This document shows positions 9,089-17,043 of a stretch of DNA of 64,000 nt, piece after piece. The notes beneath the pieces are model-generated. The model worked only from the letters and a program-made list of their open reading frames with translations, searched no databases and was not told the origin of the DNA. A program made the translations under genes and the position numbers. The DNA comes from Flavobacterium akiainvivens (GTDB lineage Bacteria; Bacteroidota; Bacteroidia; Flavobacteriales; Flavobacteriaceae): contig NZ_LIYD01000005.1 in NCBI RefSeq assembly GCF_001278115.1, forward strand, positions 2,784,567-2,848,566, given 5' to 3'. Each line of letters starts with the position of its first letter. Positions within the stretch are counted from its first letter, which is position 1.

Positions 9089-10786
9089 CTATTCACAGCG
9101 CATGTCCCGCAGCCTCAGCTGAAGGCTAACCTGCCCGTTCCATTCGTTTTCGTCTATACTATACACCGCTTCAAAGTCAGCGCCGTTGCAGGCCAGGTCT
9201 TTTTTAGAGGCAAGGCCAAAGCCCACTGCCCCAAAACCCTCGCTTGCACCGTGTTGCTTTATAAACAATTTAAGGTGCGTACCATCAGCCCCAATAGCCT
9301 TGCCATAGCCCGTATCGCGCAGGTTACGGCTCAGGAACACGGGTGTCATGTTACCCGGCCCAAAAGGCTCAAACTGTTTTAATATCCGGTGGAATTTAGG
9401 TGTAATGTTTACAAAGTCAATCTCGGCATCCACGCTTATCTCAGGCGTTAAAAGCGCAGGGTCAATAGTTGATGCCACCACCTGCTCAAACTTATCCCTG
9501 AAGGCTTCATATTGCTCCTCCAGCAGTGTAAGCCCGGCCGCATACATATGCCCGCCAAACTGCTCCAGGTGTTCGGCACAGGCCTCAAGGGCGTTATACA
9601 CATCAAAATCCTTAACACTCCGTGCAGAAGCCGCCAGCTTATCGCCACTCTTGGTAAACACCAGCGTGGGCCTGTAATACGTCTCGGTTAACCGCGAAGC
9701 CACAATACCTATTACCCCCTTGTGCCAGTCTTCCTGAAACACCACGGTGGTAAAGCGGTTGTGGTCGCCGCGCTCGTCTATCTGCCGCAGGGCCTCTACG
9801 GTAATTTGCTTGTCCAGGTCTTTACGATCGGCATTAAGCTGCTCAATCTGCCCGGCAAATTCTTCAGCCTGGTTCAAGTTGAATTCAGTAAGCAGCTGCA
9901 CTGCATACTTACCGTGCTTAATTCGACCGGCAGCATTAATACGTGGTGCGATAACAAATACCACATCGCTTATAACCAGTTCTTTTCGCTTAAGGTTTTG
10001 GATGAGCGCCTTTATACCCGGCCTGGGCTTGGTATTGATAACCTGTAGGCCAAATTTAGCCAGCACACGGTTCTCTCCGGTAATGGGCACAATATCGGCC
10101 GCAATAGCCGTAGCCACCAGGTCGAGGTACGGCATTAAATCCAGAATGGTTTGCCCACGGTTGCCCGCCAGTGCCTGCACCAGCTTAAAGCCCACGCCGC
10201 AGCCGCACAACTCATCATACGGGTAGGTGCAATCGTCGCGCTTGGGGTCGAGCACCGCAGCAGCATCGGGCAGGGTATCGCCCGGGCGGTGGTGGTCGCA
10301 GATGATGAAGTCGATGCTCTTAGCTTTGGCATATTCCACCTTATCGATTGACTTGATGCCACAGTCAAGCGCAATAATCAGCGTGCAGCCGTTGTCATCG
10401 GCATAATCAATCCCTGCTGTTGAAACGCCATACCCTTCAGCATAGCGGTCGGGTATATACGTATCCACATTCAGGTAAACCGACTTCAGGTAAGACGACA
10501 TGAGCGCCACGGCGGTAGTGCCGTCTACATCATAATCGCCAAAGACCAGTATGTTTTCGTTATTTTCAATGGCCTGCTCAATGCGCTGCACAGCCTTATC
10601 CATATCCTTCATAAGGTACGGGTCGTGCAAATCATCCAGGCTCGGGCGGAAGAACTGCCGTGCCTCGTCAAACGTTTGTACACCCCGCTGCACCAGCAGC
10701 CCGGCAATAACGGTATCTACTCCCAGTGCATCGGCCAGTTCTTGGGTGGTATGAAGATTTGGGGTGGGTTTGAGGTTCCAGCGCAT
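9089..10786 (-). CDS. recJ: Single-stranded-DNA-specific exonuclease RecJ
   Basis: A 5'-to-3' ssDNA exonuclease of the DHH superfamily, 565 residues, acting in recombination and mismatch repair. The DHH domain is visible as VFGDYDVDGTT (81-91), IALDCGIKS (138-146) and ICDHHRPGD (162-170), with GCGVGFKL after it. The DHHA1 domain carries EQFGGHMYAAGLTL, and an OB-like C-terminal domain follows. The start is set at ATG 10786 (MRWNLKPTPN, the usual start in the group). The open frame continues upstream to 10864, but that stretch overlaps the promoter of the divergent higB gene. Two convergent-orientation genes flank it and no operon is evident. Confidence 0.93.
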   Translation of the reverse strand: MRWNLKPTPNLHTTQELADALGVDTVIAGLLVQRGVQTFDEARQFFRPSLDDLHDPYLMKDMDKAVQRIEQAIENNENILVFGDYDVDGTTAVALMSSYLKSVYLNVDTYIPDRYAEGYGVSTAGIDYADDNGCTLIIALDCGIKSIDKVEYAKAKSIDFIICDHHRPGDTLPDAAAVLDPKRDDCTYPYDELCGCGVGFKLVQALAGNRGQTILDLMPYLDLVATAIAADIVPITGENRVLAKFGLQVINTKPRPGIKALIQNLKRKELVISDVVFVIAPRINAAGRIKHGKYAVQLLTEFNLNQAEEFAGQIEQLNADRKDLDKQITVEALRQIDERGDHNRFTTVVFQEDWHKGVIGIVASRLTETYYRPTLVFTKSGDKLAASARSVKDFDVYNALEACAEHLEQFGGHMYAAGLTLLEEQYEAFRDKFEQVVASTIDPALLTPEISVDAEIDFVNITPKFHRILKQFEPFGPGNMTPVFLSRNLRDTGYGKAIGADGTHLKLFIKQHGASEGFGAVGFGLASKKDLACNGADFEAVYSIDENEWNGQVSLQLRLRDMRCE

Positions 10787-10853
10787 GGTTTTGTGATTGA
10801 TGCCGAAATTACTGCCAAAAAAAGTTTTGCGCAATTTATATTGATTTATTTTG

Positions 10854-10875
10854 TAGGTTTGCAAAATGAAAACCT
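10854..10875 (+). promoter_or_regulatory. higBA promoter with overlapping inverted-repeat operator candidate
   Basis: TAGGTTTG at 10854-10861 fits TAnnTTTG and lies 20 bases before the higB ATG. The inverted repeat AGGTTT-N9-AAACCT (10855-10875) overlaps it. Antitoxins with an HTH domain usually bind such palindromes to repress their own operon, so this is the best operator candidate. The binding itself is inferred. Confidence 0.5.
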
Positions 10876-10881
10876 CACAAC

Positions 10882-11211
10882 ATGAATATTATTGTAAAAC
10901 GGTCCGTCCTGTACTACATTCACAAATATCCGAAGGCAAGAACAGCGTTATTAACATGGTATCATGAGTTTTTAAAACAGAAGTTCAATAATTTTAATGA
11001 GGTTAAGCAGATTTATGGAAATGCAAGCATCGTAGCCAATAACCGCATAGTATTCAATATTAAAGGCAATGATTTCAGGCTTGTAGTTTCAGTTAACTTT
11101 AAACAGATGGCAGCCTATATAATTTGGTTTGGCACACATGCTGAATACGACAAAATAGATGTTGCAACAGTAGATTTCGATATCAATATTTTAAACTTTA
11201 AAGAAGAGTAA
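10882..11211 (+). CDS. higB: HigB-family toxin (mRNA interferase-like)
   Basis: A 109-residue protein of the HigB toxin family, whose characterised members cleave mRNA at ribosomes. The features are the basic N-terminus MNIIVKRSVLYYIHKYPKAR, the core FNNFNEVKQIYGNASIV-, RIVFNIKGNDFRLVVSVNF, and the closing YIIWFGTHAEYDKID motif typical of the RelE-like fold. It precedes its antitoxin by two bases, the toxin-first order that is characteristic of higBA. Expression is probably autoregulated through the palindrome at the promoter. The assignment is by family; activity is not shown. Confidence 0.88.
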   Translation: MNIIVKRSVLYYIHKYPKARTALLTWYHEFLKQKFNNFNEVKQIYGNASIVANNRIVFNIKGNDFRLVVSVNFKQMAAYIIWFGTHAEYDKIDVATVDFDINILNFKEE

Positions 11212-11213
11212 TT

Positions 11214-11570
11214 ATGGAATGGAAAGTTTTAAAAACAGAAGCCGATTATCAAAAAGCAGTGCTGCGTACTATGCAGATTTTTAATCCTGAGCAAAATACT
11301 CCTGAAAACGACGAGCTTGAACTGCTTTTAGTGTTGGTAAAAGATTATGAAGACAAGCATATAACCATACCTGAACTTGACCCTATTGAAGTTATTAAAC
11401 TTAAAATGGAAGAGCGCGGGTTAATAGCCAAAGACCTTGAACCTATAATCGGCACAAAAGGTCATGTATCTTCAGTTCTCTCTGGAAAAAGGGAAATCAC
11501 TTTAAAAATGGCAAAAAAGTTAAGGGAGTTTTTTAACCTGCCTGCAGAAATTTTTATGCAATCGGCTTAA
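11214..11570 (+). CDS. higA: HigA-family antitoxin with HTH domain
   Basis: A 118-residue partner of HigB. The acidic N-terminal half (residues 1-60, NPEQNTPENDELELLLVLV) should contact the toxin. The C-terminal half holds an XRE-type helix-turn-helix (VIKLKMEERGLIAKDLEPIIG, then HVSSVLSGKREITLKMAKKL) that would bind the operator. It lies two bases downstream of higB, so translation is probably coupled. The C-terminal end EFFNLPAEIFM is the usual HigA tail. Confidence 0.88.
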   Translation: MEWKVLKTEADYQKAVLRTMQIFNPEQNTPENDELELLLVLVKDYEDKHITIPELDPIEVIKLKMEERGLIAKDLEPIIGTKGHVSSVLSGKREITLKMAKKLREFFNLPAEIFMQSA

Positions 11571-11641
11571 GAAACCAATACGAAATACTCCTTCTTAAAA
11601 GATTGCTCCGTAAACTCCGCTCGCAAAGACGGCACCTGAAA

Positions 11642-11685
11642 AAAATCCGCGTTCATCCGTTCAATCCGCGTCATCCGCGTTCCAT
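11642..11685. repeat. 44-bp intergenic repeat, copy 1
   Basis: This stretch aligns without gaps to 14805-14848. The last 23 bases, containing CCGCGTCATCCGCGTTCCAT, are identical and the first 21 are partly conserved. Here it lies between higA and the CLC gene, outside any gene. The other copy supplies the 3' end of rsmI. Confidence 0.75.
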
Positions 11686-11692
11686 AAAAGGG

Positions 11693-12988
11693 CTACAACT
11701 CCCCTACCCGTTTCTCAACATCACCCAAAAGCCTGTTATTCTTCGCTTCGCCAATAACCTGCCCGCTATAAATGCTGTTATGCCCCGATAGCAAATAGGC
11801 CAGCACACAGGCAATGGCCACATACACGCCGCACTGCGCGCCAAAAAGCTCCATACCCATAAGCATACACGCCAGCGGGGTATTGGTAGCGCCCGCAAAC
11901 ACCGCCACAAAGCCCATGCCTGCCATAAGCCCCACCGGCAGCGGCACAATGAGTGACAGCGCACTGCCCAAAGCGGCACCGATGAAAAACAGCGGCGTAA
12001 CCTCGCCCCCCTTAAAACCGGCGGAAAGCGTAACAATAGTAAACACCATCTTCAGGACAAAGTCGTAAGCGGGTAGCTGCGTACCAAACGATTCCACAAT
12101 TACCGGGATACCCAGGCCTGTGTAGCGCGTGCCAATAGCAAAAACCGCCACCGCCACGATAACACCACCCACAACCGGGCGCAACGGCGGGTATTTTATG
12201 TATTGAAAAACTTTAGTAGTCTTATGCGTCAGCTTGCTGAACGCCGCCGCGCAAATCCCAAACACCACACCTGCCAGCACGGCATACAGTATATTTAATG
12301 CCGAAACATCAGGCACAATATCAATATAGTAATGTGTGTGCGGCACCTGCCACATACGGGTAACGGTATCGGCAAAAACGGCTGCCATAAACGCGGGGAA
12401 CACCGCATTGTAACGAATGCGCCCCACATAAAACACCTCAAGCCCAAACACGGCACCGGCCAGCGGCGTACCAAAAACCGACCCAAATCCGGCGGCTATA
12501 GCGGCTATGATGAGTATTTTACGGTCTTCGGGAGACAGGCGTAACGGTTTAGAGAGCTGGTCGGCCATGGCGCCCGCCATTTGCAGTGCGGTACCCTCTC
12601 GCCCCGCCGAACCACCAAACAAATGTGTAGCCAGTGTGCCCACATACACAAACGGCGCCATTTTAAACGGAATGGTCTTACCGGGGTTGTGTATAGTTGC
12701 TATAAGCAGGTTGTTGCCTGCCGCTACATCTTTGCCATAATAGTGGTACAGCAGCCCTATGGCCAAACCGCACACCGGCAGCAGGGCAATAATCCATGTA
12801 TGGCTTTCACGGAAATGGGTTACCCAATTGAGCGTGACCAAAAACCCCGCCGATGCCGACCCCACCAAAAGCCCTATTATGGTACAAATAACCAGCCAGC
12901 GGGCAATAAATACCACGGCAGGATACCGGCCAAAAAAGCCTGAAAATAAGTAGGGATTGCGTTGATTGTTGGGTTCTGAAAAAGGCAT
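11693..12988 (-). CDS. CLC-type fluoride/proton antiporter (CLC-F, EriC-F)
   Basis: A CLC-family membrane protein of 431 residues with about ten hydrophobic segments. The family Glu gate motif is present as GREGT (129-133). The chloride-coordinating GSGIP motif is replaced by AGNNLL (90-95), and the GGxFxP region reads GFKGGEVTPLFF. Such changes are typical of the CLC-F branch, which expels fluoride in exchange for protons. The decisive context is a fluoride riboswitch in its leader (13021-13075). The start ATG 12988 lies six bases after the regulatory hairpin. Alternative: an ordinary chloride channel, which the riboswitch makes unlikely. Confidence 0.85.
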   Translation of the reverse strand: MPFSEPNNQRNPYLFSGFFGRYPAVVFIARWLVICTIIGLLVGSASAGFLVTLNWVTHFRESHTWIIALLPVCGLAIGLLYHYYGKDVAAGNNLLIATIHNPGKTIPFKMAPFVYVGTLATHLFGGSAGREGTALQMAGAMADQLSKPLRLSPEDRKILIIAAIAAGFGSVFGTPLAGAVFGLEVFYVGRIRYNAVFPAFMAAVFADTVTRMWQVPHTHYYIDIVPDVSALNILYAVLAGVVFGICAAAFSKLTHKTTKVFQYIKYPPLRPVVGGVIVAVAVFAIGTRYTGLGIPVIVESFGTQLPAYDFVLKMVFTIVTLSAGFKGGEVTPLFFIGAALGSALSLIVPLPVGLMAGMGFVAVFAGATNTPLACMLMGMELFGAQCGVYVAIACVLAYLLSGHNSIYSGQVIGEAKNNRLLGDVEKRVGEL

Positions 12989-12994
12989 ACGTTT

Positions 12995-13026
12995 CCTGAT
13001 TAAATAGTCATTATTGTTTAATCAGG
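12995..13026 (-). promoter_or_regulatory. Expression-platform hairpin of the fluoride riboswitch
   Basis: A perfect 10-bp stem (CCTGATTAAA at the RNA 5' arm, 13026-13017; TTTAATCAGG at 13004-12995) with a 12-nt loop. The 5' arm shares two bases with the aptamer pseudoknot strand GACGCC. The 3' arm contains AGG of a Shine-Dalgarno-like AGGAAA six bases before the ATG. No U-run follows, so translational rather than transcriptional control is likely. That mechanism is inferred. Confidence 0.7.
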
Positions 13027-13075
13027 CGTCATCAGCTCTTAAAAAGCGGTTGGGTAAGGAAGAACACCATTTCCT
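13021..13075 (-). ncRNA. Fluoride riboswitch aptamer (crcB motif)
   Basis: Read on the minus strand, the leader contains AGGAAATGGTG, then TTCTTCC, CCCAACCGC and AGAGCTGATGACGCCT, in the order and spacing of the crcB motif. The predicted pairings hold: AGGAA with TTCCT, a small GCTTT/AGAGC stem, and a pseudoknot of GGTGTT with GACGCC (six pairs, including GU). The invariant GCTGATGA segment is intact. It precedes a CLC-F-like transporter, a standard target of this riboswitch. A near-consensus -7 box (CAAATTTG) lies just upstream in the leader at about 13094-13101. Confidence 0.88.
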
Positions 13076-13131
13076 TTTGTCTTGCGAATGTAGCAAATTT
13101 GTTTTGGACATGCAAGCGCACAGCCACAGCA

Positions 13132-13887
13132 TTACGGTTCAAAAACCTCAGCATCCTGGTTTAAAATTTCCGTACCGTTTTTCAATACGGTTAAATAGGC
13201 CGGTGGTGCATCATCTTCGCCAATAACGGTAATGCCACATATATAAACATATTTTCCATTAGCAAAACGGTAATAATGGTTGCCCCCGCTCCCTTGTGGT
13301 TCAAAACTGCCATTTAAGACAATCAATTCAGGTTTACTATCCATCTTAGCCTGGCGCTTCCAGCTGGCATAACGGTATTTACCATTTTCCATCCTGTCTA
13401 TACGAATGGTAAACTTATCTGTAAACATAACCATTACAGGCTCTTTATATTCCTTTACAGACTCGTGCACTGTTTCGCGTTCAGCAGCAATAAGCGCCTT
13501 CCGCATTTTGGCCTCAACAGGGCTTTGATGGTTAATGCTTATTATATTACCGTCTTCATCCAGCCATATATCACCAGCCCCCAGCATAATTCCGCGCCAA
13601 CCCACAGCATCCCAACCTTCTCCGTTGCCTGATTTTTTGATTTGCTCAACAAATTCCTTGTCAAACACCTCATCAAAGCGCTTAAAAAACTCCCTTTCAT
13701 TTTTTATAGATGGCAGGGGGTATTCCCTTTTTAACGGAAAAGCGATGCGCTCCGTAAGCTTCTGCTCATTGTTATCTTTAAAACAACTTACAAAATCAGC
13801 TATTACGGCTTTATGGTCTGCCGAAAGGTTTTGGGCATTTGCACAAATGCCGACAAAAAGGGTTAGGGAGAGGAGAAGTTTTTTCAT
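13132..13887 (-). CDS. Hypothetical secreted protein (251 aa)
   Basis: An N-terminal signal peptide ([19 protein letters not shown], cleavage after NAQ) points to the periplasm or surface. The next ~70 residues ([20 protein letters not shown], then [19 protein letters not shown]) look like a small helical NTF2-like unit. The rest is beta-rich and contains [16 protein letters not shown] do not recognise a named family. Its ATG overlaps the stop of the upstream methyltransferase by four bases (ATGA), so the two are translationally coupled. Function cannot be called. Confidence 0.72.
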   Translation of the reverse strand: MKKLLLSLTLFVGICANAQNLSADHKAVIADFVSCFKDNNEQKLTERIAFPLKREYPLPSIKNEREFFKRFDEVFDKEFVEQIKKSGNGEGWDAVGWRGIMLGAGDIWLDEDGNIISINHQSPVEAKMRKALIAAERETVHESVKEYKEPVMVMFTDKFTIRIDRMENGKYRYASWKRQAKMDSKPELIVLNGSFEPQGSGGNHYYRFANGKYVYICGITVIGEDDAPPAYLTVLKNGTEILNQDAEVFEP

Positions 13888-14513
13888 ATCAATGCTTTTT
13901 TAGCTACAAACCTGATTACAAAACCCGTACCGTTGTGGTAAACACCCTCGCTCAGTTCAATCTCGGTTTCCTCAAGTGTAATAAAATCAAAATCTTCGAA
14001 ATCGGCTTTTATTTCGTCCAACGAAAACAGGCTCTCGATATCCTTGGGGCCACCCACAGCGGGGTTTTTGGTAACGTATTCAAGGTGCTGTTTGGCGAAA
14101 GCCTCAAAAATAACAACGCCGCCTGGCTTGAGGTAACGCACCAGCATTTTATGGTAATCCGACTTAATTTCTGCAGGAAAGTGCGCATAAACAAGCGCTA
14201 CGGCATCAAATTCTGCCTCGCTGTAACCCAGCTGAGATAGTTCGCCAATGCGGTAATCTACAGCAACATTATTTGCCTCCGCAAGTTGCAGGGCTTTCTT
14301 TTTGCCTTCTTCGCTAATATCAAAAGCGTGTGCGTGCCACCCCATTTGCGCTGCGAAAACAGCATTACGCCCTTCGCCCTCGGCAGCAAACAGTATTTTC
14401 CCTGCCGGAAGTTTTTCAAGCTGTGATTTCAGGTAATTGTTGGGTGCTTCGCCATAGGCAAAGGCTTCGTCTTTATAACGATCGTCCCAGCGCTGGGTCC
14501 AGGTATCTTTCAT
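13884..14513 (-). CDS. Class I SAM-dependent methyltransferase (TehB-like)
   Basis: A 209-residue Rossmann-fold methyltransferase. It begins [24 protein letters not shown], a start typical of TehB/thiopurine-like enzymes. The SAM-binding motif I appears as [16 protein letters not shown] (40-55), in which the usual G-x-G-x-G is A-E-G-E-G-R-N. An acidic residue after motif I lies in AHAFDIS, and the post-motif segment is [12 protein letters not shown]. The substrate is unknown. It heads a two-gene unit with the secreted protein that overlaps its stop. Confidence 0.82.
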   Translation of the reverse strand: MKDTWTQRWDDRYKDEAFAYGEAPNNYLKSQLEKLPAGKILFAAEGEGRNAVFAAQMGWHAHAFDISEEGKKKALQLAEANNVAVDYRIGELSQLGYSEAEFDAVALVYAHFPAEIKSDYHKMLVRYLKPGGVVIFEAFAKQHLEYVTKNPAVGGPKDIESLFSLDEIKADFEDFDFITLEETEIELSEGVYHNGTGFVIRFVAKKALI

Positions 14514-14602
14514 GGCTTTGAAAATTATTTATAAAACACTGCTTTATCGGACTTTTTTTAAGGTTTGAGTGAAGCTTTGGCCTTCAGCTTCGTTGCGTTA
14601 AG

Positions 14603-14684
14603 CAAAATATAAGCAGAAGCGTTAAGAACGATTTGCTGTTTGAGCGAAGCGAGTTCAAATCGTTTAGCTGAGGCTTATATTTTG
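14603..14684. repeat. 82-bp palindromic intergenic element
   Basis: The outer arms CAAAATATAAGC (14603-14614) and GCTTATATTTTG (14673-14684) pair perfectly over 12 bp. The inner arms AACGATTTG (14627-14635) and CAAATCGTT (14656-14664) pair over 9 bp. The core reads TGTTTGAGCGAAGCGAGTT. It looks like a dispersed REP-like sequence rather than a terminator. Confidence 0.65.
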
Positions 14685-14702
14685 TAGCATAAGAAGCTGC
14701 TG

Positions 14703-14741
14703 CCTTGATTTTTTGGTTCTTTTGCATCAAGGCAAAAGAAC
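14703..14741. repeat. Nested inverted repeat
   Basis: GTTCTTTTG (14716-14724) pairs with CAAAAGAAC (14733-14741), and CCTTGAT (14703-14709) pairs with ATCAAGG (14726-14732), so two alternative hairpins compete. It adjoins the palindromic element and probably belongs to the same repeat cluster. Confidence 0.55.
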
Positions 14742-14804
14742 ATTAACCACCCCGTTGCGCCGTGGCGAACACCCTGCGAGGGAGGGGAATACTTACTCAG
14801 ACGC

Positions 14805-14848
14805 AAAATCCGTGTTAATCAGCCGAATCCGCGTCATCCGCGTTCCAT
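14805..14848. repeat. 44-bp repeat, copy 2 (runs into rsmI)
   Basis: This is the second copy of the element at 11642-11685. Bases 14826-14848 are identical in both. This copy overlaps the last ten codons and stop codon of rsmI, so the repeat has become coding sequence. Confidence 0.75.
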
Positions 14849-15543
14849 TTATCGCCTTTTTTCTTCTTTTCAGAAACAAACCCGCCCACAATGGCTACAA
14901 TCTCGCCTTTGGGTTCTTTTTTGGTAAAGTGCGCCAACACCTCAGCGGCTGTACCGCGCACGGTTTCCTCATGCAGCTTGCTCAGCTCCCTCGATACCGA
15001 TACCGGGCGGCCTTCGCCAAAGTACTGCGCAAATTCGCCCAGGGTTTTTACCAGCTTGTGAGGTGATACATAAAATATCATGGTACGCGGTTCTTCAGCC
15101 AGGGCAATAAAACGCGTCTGGCGGCCTTTTTTATCGGGCAAAAAACCTTCAAAAACAAACTTATCATTCGGCAGCCCACTGTTTACAAGGGCAGGCACAA
15201 ATGCGGTAGCGCCGGGCAGGCATTCCACATCAATACCATGCTCTACACACGCACGGGTTAATAAAAAACCGGGGTCGGAAATAGCAGGCGTACCGGCATC
15301 GCTAATCAGGGCAATGGTTTCACCGCCTTTTAGCCTTTGAATAATACCCTCAACCGTTTTGTGCTCGTTGTGCATGTGGTGGCTGGCCATGTGTGTGCCA
15401 ATTTCAAAATGCTTCAACAGTTTGGCGCTGGTGCGGGTATCTTCGGCCAGTATAAGGTTAACCTCCTTAAGCACTTTTATAGCGCGGAAGGTCATGTCTT
15501 CAAGGTTGCCTATGGGCGTGGGTACAATGTATAATTTACTCAT
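14815..15543 (-). CDS. rsmI: 16S rRNA (cytidine-1402-2'-O)-methyltransferase RsmI
   Basis: A 242-residue tetrapyrrole-methylase-fold enzyme that 2'-O-methylates C1402 in the ribosomal P site. Diagnostic segments are LYIVPTPIGNLEDMTFRA (4-21), ILAEDTRTSAKLLKH, LISDAGTPAISDPG and CLPGATAFVPALVNSGLP. The length is normal for the family. The C-terminal WNADDADSAD and the stop codon come from a dispersed 44-bp repeat (14805-14848), so the native end has probably been replaced after the Lys-rich stretch SEKKKKGDK. The tail lies beyond the catalytic core and is unlikely to abolish activity. Confidence 0.92.
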   Translation of the reverse strand: MSKLYIVPTPIGNLEDMTFRAIKVLKEVNLILAEDTRTSAKLLKHFEIGTHMASHHMHNEHKTVEGIIQRLKGGETIALISDAGTPAISDPGFLLTRACVEHGIDVECLPGATAFVPALVNSGLPNDKFVFEGFLPDKKGRQTRFIALAEEPRTMIFYVSPHKLVKTLGEFAQYFGEGRPVSVSRELSKLHEETVRGTAAEVLAHFTKKEPKGEIVAIVGGFVSEKKKKGDKWNADDADSAD

Positions 15544-15551
15544 TCACTATT

Positions 15552-16940
15552 TTAACTGAAACGCTTTTCTACAATAGCCATAAAGCGTTCTTCATATTCC
15601 TCTTTATTAGCCCAGTTGTTGTAATCGGGCTTTACCAGGTCGGCTATAAAATCTTTAGCCTCCTCAAACGTATTTAGGGTATTAAGCTGCGAAATCACGC
15701 GGTTTAAATCATCGGCACTGCCGCCAAAAAGGTTCTTTTCAAACGCAATACGATCGTTAAGCCCAAGCGATATAGCCCTGCCAAGCGATGTATTTACAGG
15801 CTTAGGGGCTTCTGCTTTTGGCGCTTCCGGCTTTGGTTTTTCAGGTTCAGATTTTGCCGGTTCCCAGTCGCGCCAGTCGCGCACCGGTTCAGGTTGTTTT
15901 GGCTCTTCAGCATTTGGTGTTTCAACGGGCTTTTCAGCCTCTACCGATTTTTTCGGCTCCCAGTTGCGCCAGTCATCAACAGCCGGAGCCGTTTTAGGCG
16001 CATCATTATCCTTACGCACAAACTCAGGCTCTTTATAATCCTGGAAATCCTCAAACGAAATTTCCTTTTGCTTTACAGGCTCTTCCGGAGCAGGTTTACG
16101 CTCATAGGCAAATTCAAACCCGGCATCGCTTGGCTCAACCTTGGTTTCAGGGTTTGGCAATATGGTTTGCATTTCGGCATCGGCCGCTTTTTCCTGCTCC
16201 TCAATAGTAGCGTCAATTTCTTTTTCAAATACCGCTTTCGCCGATGCTTCCTCGGCTTTTATATCTTCAGCAGGTTTTTCAACCTGTACTTTTACTTCAG
16301 GCTCTTCTTCCGGTTCCTGGTGCTCAGGCTGCTCCACTTTGGGTAGTTCAGGTTTTTCTATTTCCTGCTTTGGCTCTTTCGGCACTTCCTCCTCAGCTAC
16401 TTCAGTTTCCTCACCATCGGCTACAGGGGCCTCCTCTTCTTTTTCCTCTTCCACAGCCGTTTCAGCCTCTGCTTCCGCTTTAGGTTCTGCCTCTTTCTCT
16501 TCAGCCACCGTTTCCTCAGCCTCAGGCGCTAATTCTTCCTCAGCGGTTTCCTCCTCTTTTTGCGCATCTGTTTTAGCCTCCTCTGCCGGTTCGGTTTCCT
16601 CGCCTTCCGCTACAGGGGCTTCATCAGCCTTTTCCGCTTCATCTTTCTTAGCCTCTTCCGCTTTTTTGGCGCGTGCAGCATCTTCGGCAGCTTCCTGCTC
16701 GTTGGCATGCACCGGCGCTACCTCCTCTATACCATATATATCTTCAAGTGTTCCCAAAGCCGAAGCACGCCCTATTGTGGGCTCTGCACCGCCATAATGG
16801 TCTTCAACAAATTTTAGCACCGATAGCTTTTCATACAGCTTTAGCACTTCCAGCTGCAACTGGTCAAGTTCGGCCCTGTTTTTAAGTTTCAGTATGCGGT
16901 GGGCAATGCTCATCAGTTCGGCTTCTAACTTTTTCTTCAT
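15552..16940 (-). CDS. Hypothetical protein with long Glu/Ala-rich low-complexity centre (462 aa)
   Basis: There is no signal or membrane segment. The N-terminus (1-70) is predicted helical (LEAELMSIAHRILKLKNRAE). Residues about 80-370 are a highly acidic, disordered run of Glu, Ala, Pro and Lys with recurring PVAEGEETE and DWRNWEPKKS-type repeats. The C-terminal ~75 residues are a folded, conserved-looking domain (RAISLGLNDRIAFEKNLFGG, then LNTFEEAKDFIADLV). This ordered-disordered-ordered layout suggests a tethering or scaffold protein. It lies eight bases upstream of rsmI on the same strand, so the two are probably co-transcribed. Function unknown. Confidence 0.75.
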   Translation of the reverse strand: MKKKLEAELMSIAHRILKLKNRAELDQLQLEVLKLYEKLSVLKFVEDHYGGAEPTIGRASALGTLEDIYGIEEVAPVHANEQEAAEDAARAKKAEEAKKDEAEKADEAPVAEGEETEPAEEAKTDAQKEEETAEEELAPEAEETVAEEKEAEPKAEAEAETAVEEEKEEEAPVADGEETEVAEEEVPKEPKQEIEKPELPKVEQPEHQEPEEEPEVKVQVEKPAEDIKAEEASAKAVFEKEIDATIEEQEKAADAEMQTILPNPETKVEPSDAGFEFAYERKPAPEEPVKQKEISFEDFQDYKEPEFVRKDNDAPKTAPAVDDWRNWEPKKSVEAEKPVETPNAEEPKQPEPVRDWRDWEPAKSEPEKPKPEAPKAEAPKPVNTSLGRAISLGLNDRIAFEKNLFGGSADDLNRVISQLNTLNTFEEAKDFIADLVKPDYNNWANKEEYEERFMAIVEKRFS

Positions 16941-16980
16941 AACTTTTAAGATAATAAGGAGTGGCGCAATAGTTTTTTAA

Positions 16981-16988
16981 TACATTTG
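16981..16988 (+). promoter_or_regulatory. Candidate -7 promoter element of tdk
   Basis: TACATTTG matches TAnnTTTG exactly and lies 55 bases upstream of the tdk ATG at 17044. No clear -33 TTG is visible. Confidence 0.4.
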
Positions 16989-17043
16989 TTTTATACACAA
17001 AGTAACACAAAACATTTGTGTTTTTATCCCTACAAATTGCAAA

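Larger units (their letters stand above)
14514..14814. other. Gene-free stretch made of flavobacterial repeats
   Basis: The 301 bases between the methyltransferase and rsmI hold no credible gene. They contain a ~82-bp palindromic element (14603-14684), a nested hairpin (14703-14741), a segment of short CCCC/GGGG-rich repeats (14747-14789) and the start of the 44-bp repeat that runs into rsmI. Confidence 0.7.

Noticed and set aside
12995..13026. The hairpin before the CLC gene as an intrinsic terminator
   Set aside because: No T-run follows; the sequence goes straight into AAACGTATG, so translational control fits better.
16141..16797. A 218-codon Ser/Ala-rich plus-strand frame
   Set aside because: It is the antisense image of the Glu/Ala-rich protein at 15552-16940; Ser and Ala follow from GAG/GCG-type codons read backwards.
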